Positions 15,168 through 23,171 of a stretch of 35,964 bases of DNA are shown in pieces. The first letter of the stretch is position 1, and every line of letters starts with the position of its first letter. The translations under genes were made by a program, and so were the position numbers. Origin of the DNA: an uncultured Succinatimonas sp. (lineage in GTDB: Bacteria; Pseudomonadota; Gammaproteobacteria; Enterobacterales; Succinivibrionaceae); contig ONFP01000015.1 of NCBI GenBank assembly GCA_900317105.1, positions 1-35,964 on the forward strand. The letters run 5' to 3'. The notes beneath the pieces are model-generated. The model worked only from the letters and a program-made list of their open reading frames with translations, was not told the origin of the DNA and ran no database searches.

Positions 15168-16169
15168 ATGGCATTATTTGAAAGTTATGAGCGTCGTATT
15201 GATAAAATCAATGGTGTATTAGCTCAGTACGGCATTAAGTCTGTTGAAGAGTGTAAGGAAATCTGCGCTCAGTACGGTTTAGACCCATATCAGACTGTTA
15301 AGGATATTCAGGGTATTGCTTTCGAGAACGCAAGCTGGGCATATACCGTTGGTGCAGCTATCGCTATCAAGAAGGGCTGCAAGGTTGCTGCTGATGCTGC
15401 TGAGGCAATCGGTATCGGTCTGCAGGCTTTCTGTATTCCTGGTTCTGTTGCTGAGGATCGTAAGGTAGGTTTAGGTCACGGTAATCTAGGTGCTATGCTT
15501 CTACGTGACGAGACCAAGTGCTTCTGCTTCTTAGCTGGTCACGAGTCATTTGCTGCTGCTGAAGGCGCTATCGGTATCGTTCGTAACGCTAACAAGGCAC
15601 GTAAAGAGCCTCTACGCGTTATCCTGAACGGTTTAGGTAAGGATGCTGCTCAGATCATTTCTCGTATCAACGGCTTTACCTATGTTCAGACCAAGTTCGA
15701 TTACTACACTTCAGAGCTGAAGATTGTTAACACCAAGGCTTACTCAGATACTGAGCGTGCAAATGTACGTTGCTTCGGTGCTGATGATGTTCGTGAAGGT
15801 GTTGCAATTATGCATCACGAGGGTGTTGACGTTTCTATTACCGGTAACTCAACCAACCCAACCCGTTTCCAGCACCCAGTAGCTGGTACTTACAAGAAAG
15901 AGTGCATCGAGCAGGGTAAGAAGTACTTCTCTGTTGCTTCAGGTGGTGGTACCGGACGTACTCTACACCCAGACAACATGGCTGCAGGTCCTGCTTCATA
16001 CGGCATGACTGATACCATGGGTCGTATGCATTCAGATGCTCAGTTCGCAGGTTCTTCATCAGTTCCAGCTCACGTTGAGATGATGGGCTTCCTAGGCATG
16101 GGTAACAACCCAATGGTAGGTGCAACTGTAGCTATCGCTGTTCAGGTTTCACAGGCTTTAAACAAGTAA
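15168..16169 (+). CDS. GGGtGRT protein family, function unknown
   Basis: The family is named after the motif seen here at residues 259-265 (in SVASGGGTGRTLHPDN). The 333 residues include several glycine-rich segments (GLGHGNLGAMLL, EMMGFLGMGNNPMVG) and cysteines at 33, 71, 89, 118, 120, 202 and 246, with a CFC pair at 118-120. The glycine-rich loops suggest a nucleotide, cofactor or phosphate site, but I know no described reaction. No signal peptide or TM segment, so it is cytosolic. It follows the NifU-like gene after 14 bases with GAGG before the ATG. Both genes favour codons such as GGT and CGT, which hints at strong expression. Ends in a perfect hairpin at 16196-16227. Confidence 0.9.
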   Translation: MALFESYERRIDKINGVLAQYGIKSVEECKEICAQYGLDPYQTVKDIQGIAFENASWAYTVGAAIAIKKGCKVAADAAEAIGIGLQAFCIPGSVAEDRKVGLGHGNLGAMLLRDETKCFCFLAGHESFAAAEGAIGIVRNANKARKEPLRVILNGLGKDAAQIISRINGFTYVQTKFDYYTSELKIVNTKAYSDTERANVRCFGADDVREGVAIMHHEGVDVSITGNSTNPTRFQHPVAGTYKKECIEQGKKYFSVASGGGTGRTLHPDNMAAGPASYGMTDTMGRMHSDAQFAGSSSVPAHVEMMGFLGMGNNPMVGATVAIAVQVSQALNK

Positions 16170-16195
16170 TTTAAAACCTTATCTGAATAAGTAGC

Positions 16196-16227
16196 AATAA
16201 GGCTTTCTCATCTGAGAAAGCCTTATT
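16196..16227 (+). terminator. Hairpin terminator after the GGGtGRT gene
   Basis: A perfect 15-bp inverted repeat (AATAAGGCTTTCTCA with TGAGAAAGCCTTATT, 16196-16210 and 16213-16227) lies 27 bases after the stop. The T-tract behind it is weak (AGTTTATG), so it may also serve as an mRNA 3' stabiliser. Confidence 0.7.
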
Positions 16228-16284
16228 AGTTTATGTTCCTTTAATAAAAATATCTGCATTAACTTTGGTTTGAGCTAGAGCAAA

Positions 16285-16761
16285 CTAGACTGCTGCCTCT
16301 AATACTAGTTCATTTTCTGAAGGCATTGCAGAAACCTTAACCTGCATATTGGTATCAATAATATTCAGTTTGGCCTTGAACCAGGTTGTTGCTGTGTCAT
16401 TGACCAGATCCTCAGATTTAAACTGAAATTTTGATTCTGAAATAGAATCTGAAAATTTCACACCGATTAGAGAATTTAACGGAAAATCAATTTTCCATTT
16501 AAAGAGCTCAGCCTTATCCTTTGAGTCATCCCAGTATTGAACAAGTTTCGACAGAATCTGTTCTTTATTCTTATCTAGTATTCCAACAACATCTTTTTTT
16601 ATCTTCAGTTCAGGATCGAATTCCTCATCTACAGGAACAATGTATAGGTCCTTCTTTCCGTTGATTTTGTCGATTACTTTCTGTGGCTGGAAATTGTCGT
16701 AATCGAACTGGGATTTAATTTTCTTGAGGATGTTTGAGAATAGTTTTGTCTGGTATTTCAT
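16285..16761 (-). CDS. Hypothetical protein, 158 residues
   Basis: Not recognised. The protein is lysine-rich and soluble, with no signal peptide or TM segment. The N-terminal third is basic and helical (TKLFSNILKKIKSQFDYDNF) and the rest alternates strands (DLYIVPVDEEFDPELKIKKDVVG, then FPLNSLIGVKFSD, then WFKAKLNIIDTNMQVKVSAMP). The composition is AT-rich, as in the accessory patch that follows. The Shine-Dalgarno is weak (GGGCTACTGCT before ATG). It is a single gene, convergent with the GGGtGRT operon and divergent from the repeat array. I have moderate confidence that it is a real gene, because of its length and amino-acid make-up. Confidence 0.6.
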   Translation of the reverse strand: MKYQTKLFSNILKKIKSQFDYDNFQPQKVIDKINGKKDLYIVPVDEEFDPELKIKKDVVGILDKNKEQILSKLVQYWDDSKDKAELFKWKIDFPLNSLIGVKFSDSISESKFQFKSEDLVNDTATTWFKAKLNIIDTNMQVKVSAMPSENELVLEAAV

Positions 16762-16898
16762 AGCAGTAGCCCACGATAATAAAAAGCTTGTGTGTTTTAA
16801 AGTTATCTATGTTTTTATTATCGATGAAGAAAATTAGTGATTTATTATGTAGTTATGAGATCATTTAACGAATTGTTAATTTTTTTTACTCAATCTAT

Positions 16899-17112
16899 AA
16901 ACTGTGTGTATACCAATCATGAGAAATGAAACTGCGCATACACCAAAGAGCGTCAGAAATGAAACTGCGTATACACCAAAAAGCGTCAGAAATGAAACTG
17001 CGCATACACCAAAGAGCGTCAGAAATGAAACTGCGTATACACCAAAGTTTAAAAGAAATTAAATTGCGCATACACCAAAGACTGTTTATAATTAAACTGC
17101 GTATACACCAAA
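16899..17112. repeat. Tandem array of 33-bp repeats: six copies plus one degenerate copy
   Basis: A 19-base core AAACTGCGYATACACCAAA starts at 16929, 16962, 16995, 17028, 17061 and 17094, exactly 33 bases apart. A diverged copy begins at 16899. The Y base alternates C,T,C,T,C,T, so the array grew as 66-base dimers. The 14 bases between cores are conserved in the first three copies (GAGCGTCAGAAATG type) and diverge in the last three, while the core persists. It sits in front of the DUF4143 ATPase and could be protein-binding sites, a structured leader or coding repeats. It is not a CRISPR array, because the spacers are short and shared. Confidence 0.95.
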
Positions 17113-17177
17113 AGTATAACAACAAGCAACCTGTGTATTATTTGCAGAAAAATAGAAAACCTGGAGTATTAAATTGA
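16926..17177 (+). CDS. Possible repeat peptide with an 11-residue repeat (MKLRIHQ-type), coupled to the ATPase
   Basis: The 33-bp repeat reads in this frame as an 11-residue unit (MKLRIHQRASE and variants) for 83 residues. The frame stays open through all six copies, and both substitutions seen within the core (CTG/TTG and CGC/CGT) are synonymous in it. Its TGA stop overlaps the TTG start of the next gene as TTGA, an arrangement typical of translational coupling. Against it: no real Shine-Dalgarno precedes the ATG (only GAG two bases away), and stop-free frames are expected in such an array. A second plus frame (units NETAHTPKSVR) closes after four copies. The units are basic and could form amphipathic helices. 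Confidence 0.3.
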   Translation: MKLRIHQRASEMKLRIHQKASEMKLRIHQRASEMKLRIHQSLKEIKLRIHQRLFIIKLRIHQKYNNKQPVYYLQKNRKPGVLN

Positions 17178-18529
17178 TTTTTAATAGAAAGATTTATGAT
17201 TCTCTTTTGGAATGGAAAAAAAGCGAAGGCAAAGAAGCTTTATTAATAGAAGGTGCGAGACGAATCGGTAAATCAACTATAGTTCAGGAATTTGCTAAAA
17301 AAGAATATGAGAGTTTTCTTTTGATTGATTTTGCTCGAACATCTGATGAAATCAAACAATATTTTGTAAGGTTTAATAATGATCTAAACACTCTATTTAT
17401 GATGCTTCAGAATGTCTATGGAGTAGAACTTAAAGAGAGAAAAAGTCTGATTATTTTTGATGAGGTTCAACGTTTCCCAACTGCAAGAGAAATGATTAAG
17501 TATCTTGTAGCAGATGGAAGATATGATTACATAGAAACAGGGTCTCTTATTTCCATCAGAGAAAACATTAAGGATATTGTTATTCCATCGGAGGAACGTG
17601 CATTAAAAATGTATCCGATGGATTTTGAAGAATTTTGTATTGCACTTGTAAATAAGCCGATTGTTTCCTATATCAAAGATTGTTTTGAGAAGAAAGTTCC
17701 TTTAGAGAAAGGTATTCATGAAAAGGCAATGCAGTTATTTCGTGAATATATGCTGGTAGGTGGCATGCCTCAGGCAGTTATGACCTATATAGATTCAAAT
17801 AAGAATTTTGGTGAGGTTGACCGAGTTAAGAGAAATATACTTAATCTATATCGTGAGGACATAATGAAGATCAAAGCTATGTACAGATCAAGAGTTATTT
17901 CCTTATATGATATGTTGCCAGCTCTTTTATCAAAACATGAAAAGAGAGTTGTTTTCAGCAATATTATTGAAGGATCCTTTGCTGAACAATATGCTGAGAC
18001 TTTTTTCTGGCTTACTGACAGTATGATTGTTAATGAATGCAGAAAGACAGATGATCCTAATATAGCGCCTTCTTTAAATGCCTCTGAAACTTATATTAAA
18101 TGTTATATGAGTGACACCGGACTACTAGTTTCTCATGCGTTTAATGAAAATGAAATATTGGAGAATGAAGTCTACAAACAGATACTGATGGATAAACTAT
18201 CCTTAAATGAAGGAATGCTATATGAGAACATGATTGCCCAAATGTTAACTGCAAATGGCCATAAACTCTTTTTCTATACGAGATATAATGAAGAAAAACA
18301 TAGAAACGATATAGAGATAGATTTCCTCATTTCCAATAACAGTAAGCTGACATACAAGACTTTTCCTATAGAGGTTAAATCAGGAAAAAGATACACAACT
18401 AAGTCACTTACTCGTTTTAAGGAAAAATATAGTAAGAGGATCGGTGGGTGCTATGTCATACATCCTAAGAATCTGAGTATAAAAGATGACATTCTCTGTA
18501 TTCCTCCATATATGACAATATGTCTTTAG
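17174..18529 (+). CDS. AAA_14 / DUF4143 ATP-binding protein
   Basis: A 451-residue cytosolic ATPase of the family common in gut anaerobes, with no established role. Walker A is at residues 27-35 (GARRIGKST) and Walker B at 93-97 (IIFDE, followed by VQRF). DUF4143 follows from about 210. Its C-terminal part has a PD-(D/E)XK-like nuclease pattern: E351 in LYENMIA, EIDFLI at 381-386 and IEVKSG at 399-404. The start is TTG at 17174, chosen because GGAG lies seven bases upstream and no better start exists before Walker A. It is preceded by the 33-bp repeat array and followed by a structured region and terminator. The codon use is AT-rich compared with the neighbouring core genes, suggesting acquisition by transfer (inference). 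Confidence 0.88.
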   Translation: MIFNRKIYDSLLEWKKSEGKEALLIEGARRIGKSTIVQEFAKKEYESFLLIDFARTSDEIKQYFVRFNNDLNTLFMMLQNVYGVELKERKSLIIFDEVQRFPTAREMIKYLVADGRYDYIETGSLISIRENIKDIVIPSEERALKMYPMDFEEFCIALVNKPIVSYIKDCFEKKVPLEKGIHEKAMQLFREYMLVGGMPQAVMTYIDSNKNFGEVDRVKRNILNLYREDIMKIKAMYRSRVISLYDMLPALLSKHEKRVVFSNIIEGSFAEQYAETFFWLTDSMIVNECRKTDDPNIAPSLNASETYIKCYMSDTGLLVSHAFNENEILENEVYKQILMDKLSLNEGMLYENMIAQMLTANGHKLFFYTRYNEEKHRNDIEIDFLISNNSKLTYKTFPIEVKSGKRYTTKSLTRFKEKYSKRIGGCYVIHPKNLSIKDDILCIPPYMTICL

Positions 18530-18845
18530 AAAACAAAAAGTTAAAATCTTTTAAATTTTTTACTAAAGGAATTTTCTCTCCGTCCGTTAAGTTATTTAGA
18601 CGGATTATTAAACCGGCCAGTGAGCCGAATCTCAGGAGAGAAACAAGAGGATATCCTCTTGAAATTACAAAAAGTTCTTGTGTTTGTTTGATAACTTTGT
18701 ATGGCAGGTCCGTACAAAGTTTCTTTTTTGAGAGATTTGAAAAATGACCAAAAGATTTTGCTTTTTTATGAAAATGGAATTATCCGGCTTATTCGCTTTT
18801 AAGAAAATCCTTAACACCAAGGATTCAATGGATGAGCTGTAAGCT
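18530..18845. other. Structured, apparently gene-free region downstream of the ATPase
   Basis: The region contains nested inverted repeats. TCTCTCC (18575-18581) pairs with GGAGAGA (18635-18641) and encloses CCGTC/GACGG (18580-18584, 18599-18603). Next comes a perfect 16-bp palindrome AAGAGGATATCCTCTT (18645-18660), then the terminator at 18693-18728. A 75-codon frame crosses it (18520-18747), but it resembles nothing and includes the terminator. Bases 18729-18845 hold nothing I can name. Confidence 0.5.
18693..18728 (+). terminator. Rho-independent terminator downstream of the ATPase
   Basis: Stem AACTTTGTA/TACAAAGTT (18693-18701 with 18713-18721), an 11-base loop, then TCTTTTTTG. It lies 165 bases beyond the ATPase stop, so the transcript carries the structured region. 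Confidence 0.8.
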
Positions 18846-19742
18846 CTAGTTCTTCGAAGACTTTAATGTTCTAAACTGATTTGGTGTGCACCCAAATTTC
18901 TTTTTGAACACTCTAAAAAAATAACCTGAATTCTGGTATCCGCAATTTTCGCCAATTCTGGCAACCGGAAGATTTGTAAGCAGTAGTGCCTGCGCCGCCC
19001 GATCCATTCTATAGTCATTGAGATAGTCAATGAAACTTTCACCAAAATTCTTTTTGAAGAATCTGCAGAAGTACTCTGTAGTAAATCCGAGTTTCTCTGC
19101 GGTTTCATTTACAGTGATGTTTTTCGGATAATTCTCTGAGATATATTTAAGCAGATGTTTTACACGATCTTCTCTCTGCATAGAGGAAGTGTCTGCCATT
19201 GCCTCTTCCTCTGAGAAATAACCTTTGCTTTGCAGAATTGCAAAGATTTCAATCAGTTTTGATTTTATTCTGAGTCTTGAACAGATTGAATTATCTTTTG
19301 AATTGGTAACTATGTAGTCGATAGCTTCATCAAGGTATTCAAAATCCGGATCATCCGGAGTTATCGGATTATATAGGGATGTGTATCCTTTTATAAGAGC
19401 TTTACTTAGAGCTCTTTCGCTTTCATCGTATTCGCTGAAAGGCAGCATTTTCGGATTGAATACTACTGCACTTTCTGACGAATAAGAAGGAAGAATAAAT
19501 GAATGAAGTACATTGGCAGGGATAAATGCAATTGCTCTGTCTTTTATTTTATATTCCTGCATTTTGATGGTGTAACTGAAATCCCCCTTTATAAAGCGAA
19601 CCAGCTCCACATCACTGTGCCAATGCATTTTTATATTGTTATCAAAGTTATATCCTGACCACACGTAGCTCTCAAGAGGGAATTTAATATCGCCTCGGTT
19701 AAGAGTTTCCTTAAGATTTTCTATTTCTAAAACGGTGGTCAA
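18846..19742 (-). CDS. AraC-family regulator with cupin sensor domain
   Basis: The N-terminal cupin-like domain (about 20-110; HWHSDVELVRFIKGDF and later FIPANVLHSFIL) binds a small ligand, probably a sugar in this setting. The C-terminal AraC DNA-binding domain (about 195-295) has two helix-turn-helix units: NITVNETAEKLGFTTEYFCRF, and ARIGENCGYQNSGYFFRVFK with the family PxQFR end (TPNQFRTLK). Total length 298 is normal. The start is TTG at 19742 with GGAG eight bases upstream. It is the last gene of the GH13-symporter-AraC unit (17 bases after the symporter), so it probably activates that operon in response to an alpha-glucoside, giving a positive loop (inference). Confidence 0.9.
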   Translation of the reverse strand: MTTVLEIENLKETLNRGDIKFPLESYVWSGYNFDNNIKMHWHSDVELVRFIKGDFSYTIKMQEYKIKDRAIAFIPANVLHSFILPSYSSESAVVFNPKMLPFSEYDESERALSKALIKGYTSLYNPITPDDPDFEYLDEAIDYIVTNSKDNSICSRLRIKSKLIEIFAILQSKGYFSEEEAMADTSSMQREDRVKHLLKYISENYPKNITVNETAEKLGFTTEYFCRFFKKNFGESFIDYLNDYRMDRAAQALLLTNLPVARIGENCGYQNSGYFFRVFKKKFGCTPNQFRTLKSSKN

Positions 19743-19759
19743 GATTATGTCTCCAATTA

Positions 19760-21151
19760 TTATGCTTCTACAGTGGCGTTCTTTCTTTCATCAAGCGCTT
19801 TGATGATTTCTGGATATTCCTTATCCAGCTTGTAGCCTAGCATAGAAATGATACCTAATGCCAGAATTGCGATTGGCAGCACGGTGCTTGTCCACAGAAT
19901 TGCAGTGCTTGCAGTAGCAGTCTGCTCAACAGCATTTGGCACATAACCACCGAAGTCTAGCACAAAACCCATCAGCACAGGGCCTAAACCGGCACCAACC
20001 TTGGTTCCGAATGAAGCACCTGCATAGATGTATCCTTCATGACGTTCACCGTCACGGTACTCACCATACTCAACTGTATCTGGAATCATAGCAAACAGAG
20101 TGGTCCAGGTGAAACCCTGACCAAAGCCATAGAATAATGAGGTTACGTAGAAGGCTGTAACTGAGTGAGGGAAGATAAATCTGATTCCCATTGCAAGACA
20201 CAGCATTACACATGCCATCAGCAAACAGTTTCTCTTGCCTGCAATCTTCAGCATGAATGGAAGCAGAAGAATCATGGTAGAGAATCTTCCTGCGTTAACC
20301 AGCAGACCGTAAGAACCAACCAGCTCAGGATCATTTAGGAAATACTTGCAGAAATAGATGTTTACAGTATTGAAGGTAACATCTGAGGTAACTACGAAGA
20401 CCATAGCCAGAGTAAGCATTAACCAGTAGCGGTTTGCGAACAGTCCTTTCATTGCTTTCTTGAAGTCGCGCTGTTCTGGAGCAGGAACTGGGGAGGCAAT
20501 TCGCTCATGACAGAAGAAGAAGGTTAAAAAGAATACTGCTGCACCAACCAAACCGATGGTCAGGAAGGTATAGGTCCAGGCACGGGTGTTATTGCCATAG
20601 AAGTTAACCAGAGGCATGGTTACAGCTGTAATGGTTGCATTTCCTGCAGCCGCGAGCACCATTCTGTAGATAACAATTACAGATCTCTCGTAACTGTCTC
20701 TGGTCATCATGGTACTCATTGCGCCGTAAGGAAGATTGATTGCAGTGTAAACTACAGTAATAGCAAAGTTGTATGAGAAGAAAATATAAACAAGTTTTGC
20801 AGTTTCAGTTAACCCCTCTGGAACAGAGAACAGAAGTGTTGCGCCAAGAACGTATGGCACCAGCATTCTTAAGATCCAGGCTCTGGCTTTACCGTAAGGG
20901 GATTCGGTTCTTTCTATCAGATGCCCTACAAAGATATCTGAGAAACCGTCAAATAATCTTGAAACCAGCATAATGGTTGCAACTATACCAACGTTAACTC
21001 CAACGTACTCGGTATAGTAGAACATCAGGAAAGCCTGTGTGGCCACATAAAGCATGCAGCTTGCAAAATCTCCAAGACCATATGCAACCTTTTCAGTTAC
21101 ACCAATTGGAAGTGGTTTATCGGCACGGTTTTTTAATGCTTCAATAACCAT
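19760..21151 (-). CDS. Sugar:cation symporter, GPH (MelB/XylP) family MFS
   Basis: A 463-residue inner-membrane transporter with about 12 TM helices. GPH family marks include VTEKVAYGLGDFASCMLY at the start, SRLFDGFSDIFVGHLIERT (the MelB cation-site region with paired Asp) and a late segment AMIPDTVEYGEYRDGERHEG, which is highly conserved in GPH carriers. It would bring in glycosides with Na+ or H+. The downstream AraC regulator and the upstream GH13 alpha-glucosidase (22 bases away) point to an alpha-linked di- or oligosaccharide such as isomaltose or maltose. The ATG at 21151 has AAAGGAG upstream. Confidence 0.92.
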   Translation of the reverse strand: MVIEALKNRADKPLPIGVTEKVAYGLGDFASCMLYVATQAFLMFYYTEYVGVNVGIVATIMLVSRLFDGFSDIFVGHLIERTESPYGKARAWILRMLVPYVLGATLLFSVPEGLTETAKLVYIFFSYNFAITVVYTAINLPYGAMSTMMTRDSYERSVIVIYRMVLAAAGNATITAVTMPLVNFYGNNTRAWTYTFLTIGLVGAAVFFLTFFFCHERIASPVPAPEQRDFKKAMKGLFANRYWLMLTLAMVFVVTSDVTFNTVNIYFCKYFLNDPELVGSYGLLVNAGRFSTMILLLPFMLKIAGKRNCLLMACVMLCLAMGIRFIFPHSVTAFYVTSLFYGFGQGFTWTTLFAMIPDTVEYGEYRDGERHEGYIYAGASFGTKVGAGLGPVLMGFVLDFGGYVPNAVEQTATASTAILWTSTVLPIAILALGIISMLGYKLDKEYPEIIKALDERKNATVEA

Positions 21152-21173
21152 TTTATTACTCCTTTAAAAATAT

Positions 21174-22847
21174 TTATTTCAATCTTACTACTGCTGCAGC
21201 ACAAGGGCCGATTACGAGCCTGTTGCCAGAAACTCTGACAGCATCAGAACTCTGTAAAAGTAATTTTTCGCCTTCACCTAAAGAAATCTCAAGATCAGAA
21301 TCCTCAAAGTTGCAGAAAACTCCAACCTTACAGTTATCATCGGTTCGGGTGTATGCAATTACTTCATCTGAATGCAGATCAACTTCGTCAAAACGACCAT
21401 AAGTAAAGCAGTTTAAGAGGTCCTCAGACTTTCTCAGAGCTGTCAGTTTCTTATAGTAGTTAAGTACTGAGTCTTTATCCTTTTTCTGGGTTTCTACATT
21501 CAGTTTTTTGTAGTCCTGATGAACTTTCATCCAAGGTGTGCCGGTAGAGAAACCTGCATTAGCAGCATCGCTCCACAGCATAGGTGTTCTTGCATTGTCA
21601 CGTGCGTGATTGTTCAGAGCCTCCATGGCCTGTTCTTCAGTTAAGCCGTGAGCAAGGCATTTTTTGTATTCGTCGTGGGACAGAAGATCCTTAAACTCAT
21701 CAAGTGAATCAAAATGAGTGTTGGTCATACCAAGTTCCTGTCCCTGGAATATAAATGGAAGTCCGCGCAGGAACATGAAAGCGGTAGCCAGTGCCTTGGC
21801 ACCGTTAGCATTCTGCTGATGAGGCTTTAAGTACAGACTTACTGAACGAGGCTCATCATGGTTTTCCAGGATAGGGCAGATAAAGCCGCTTAAACCAACC
21901 TTTTTCTGAGTTGAGAAGTTATGGTCCCTGTAGTGTTTAACTGTTGAATGAGGGAATGCATAATAACCTGGCAGAGATTCGTAAAGCTCACGGGCAGAGA
22001 AATCAAACAGTGTTGAAAAACAGCCGTTATCGCCGTAAAGTTTTGGTAGAACCTCATCGCTGACACCGAATGCCTCAGCTACGGTCAGTGCATTGTACTT
22101 ATCAAAGGTGTTGGCCTTAAGATCGTTTAACATCTTTGGAATTCTGTCTGTCAGCTTGCCGGTCATCTTGTTAGCTGCGCAAAGACCGTCGATGTCATCT
22201 GCAGGAAGACCAGGGAAGGATAGATCCTTTGCTACATTCATAATGGCATCTACTCTAAAACCAGAAATTCCCTTGTCCAGCCACCAGTTGATCATGTCGT
22301 AGACTTTCTTTACCAGCACTGGATTGTTCCAGTTTAAATCAGGCTGCTGTTTTGCATAGTAGTGAAGGTAGTACATATCATCGTAGCCCTCTACCTTCTC
22401 CCACACAGAGCCGCCGAAATAGGAGCGAAGATTGTCTGGAGCCTTGCCGTCCTTACCTTTTACAAAATAGAAGTATGAAGCTTCTTCACCTTCCGGATTT
22501 TTAAGGGCTTTCTTAAAGAGCTCATGCTCTGATGAACAGTGGTTTACAACCAGATCAAGAATAATGTGAAGATCCAGTTTCTTTGCCTTTGCTAAAAGTT
22601 CATCAAAGTCTTCCATGGTTCCGAAAACTGGAGCAATGTTGCGATAGTCGGCAATGTCATAGCCGTTATCTACAAAAGGAGAAACATATATAGGTGATAA
22701 CCAGATGATATCAACACCAAGGTCCTTGAGGTAATCAAGCTTTGAGATAATGCCCTTAAGATCACCTACACCATCACCGTTACTGTCCATAAAGGATTTT
22801 GGGTAAATCTGATATGCAATTTTTCCATGCCACCAGTTTAATTTCAT
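21174..22847 (-). CDS. GH13 alpha-glucosidase / oligo-1,6-glucosidase
   Basis: A cytoplasmic glycoside hydrolase of the GH13_31-type group (557 residues). It opens with WWHGKIAYQIYPKSFMDSNG, the usual start of this family. The catalytic set is present: D200 nucleophile in GFRVDAI, E258 acid/base in LTVAEAFG and D331 in ENHDEPRS, plus region I DLVVNH (98-103). The residue after the nucleophile is Ala, whereas classical oligo-1,6-glucosidases have Val, so alpha-1,4 activity is also possible (inference from known specificity rules). I start at the ATG at 22847; the frame runs 24 codons further, but that part lacks family similarity. No signal peptide. First gene of the three-gene sugar operon. 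Confidence 0.9.
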   Translation of the reverse strand: MKLNWWHGKIAYQIYPKSFMDSNGDGVGDLKGIISKLDYLKDLGVDIIWLSPIYVSPFVDNGYDIADYRNIAPVFGTMEDFDELLAKAKKLDLHIILDLVVNHCSSEHELFKKALKNPEGEEASYFYFVKGKDGKAPDNLRSYFGGSVWEKVEGYDDMYYLHYYAKQQPDLNWNNPVLVKKVYDMINWWLDKGISGFRVDAIMNVAKDLSFPGLPADDIDGLCAANKMTGKLTDRIPKMLNDLKANTFDKYNALTVAEAFGVSDEVLPKLYGDNGCFSTLFDFSARELYESLPGYYAFPHSTVKHYRDHNFSTQKKVGLSGFICPILENHDEPRSVSLYLKPHQQNANGAKALATAFMFLRGLPFIFQGQELGMTNTHFDSLDEFKDLLSHDEYKKCLAHGLTEEQAMEALNNHARDNARTPMLWSDAANAGFSTGTPWMKVHQDYKKLNVETQKKDKDSVLNYYKKLTALRKSEDLLNCFTYGRFDEVDLHSDEVIAYTRTDDNCKVGVFCNFEDSDLEISLGEGEKLLLQSSDAVRVSGNRLVIGPCAAAVVRLK

Positions 22848-23171
22848 TTTCTTATATACTCCATTAACCATATTATGGCGAAAGTATACATTTTTTAATT
22901 TGTGCAAAATAGTGAACAATTTTGAATTTATATATACAGAATTGACTTGATATAATTAAAATAAAAAGTTGACATAATATAAATATCCTTATAAAACAAT
23001 ATGGTTATATAAGTTTTACAATTATTTATAGTGTTCAAAAATGACTGCAATAATTAACGTAATTTTATGAAACTGATCACGAAAAGAGTGCACTGAATTG
23101 ATATTTTTAATTTCTTAATCCGCAGACTGGTTTTTGCTATATACTTTGCACACTGATTTCTGGTGTGTGAT
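22848..23171. promoter_or_regulatory. AT-rich divergent promoter region of the sugar operon and the permease gene
   Basis: No gene is visible. TTGACTTGATATAAT (22944 on) and TTGACATAATATAAA (22972 on) form two similar blocks about 28 bases apart and could be promoter elements or AraC sites. A TATATACT-like -10 lies near 23139 before the permease gene. I see no convincing CRP site. Confidence 0.35.

Noticed and set aside
16899-17112. CRISPR array
   Set aside because: The 14-base intervals are too short and are shared among copies, and no cas gene is present.
16895-17125. Minus-strand frame across the repeats (WCMRSF/WCIRSF units)
   Set aside because: The alternating base changes alter amino acids in this frame, it has no ribosome site, and such frames are expected in a 33-bp periodic array.
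18520-18747. 75-codon frame overlapping the ATPase end
   Set aside because: No family resemblance, no Shine-Dalgarno, and it runs through the palindrome and the terminator; the structured non-coding reading fits better.
22848-22919. 24-codon N-terminal extension of the GH13 enzyme
   Set aside because: The family begins at the WWHGKIAYQIYP segment; the extension is AT-rich promoter-like sequence with an internal GGAG for the later ATG.
22920-23100. CRP site before the sugar operon
   Set aside because: TTGTGC-like half sites exist but neither symmetry nor spacing matches the consensus.
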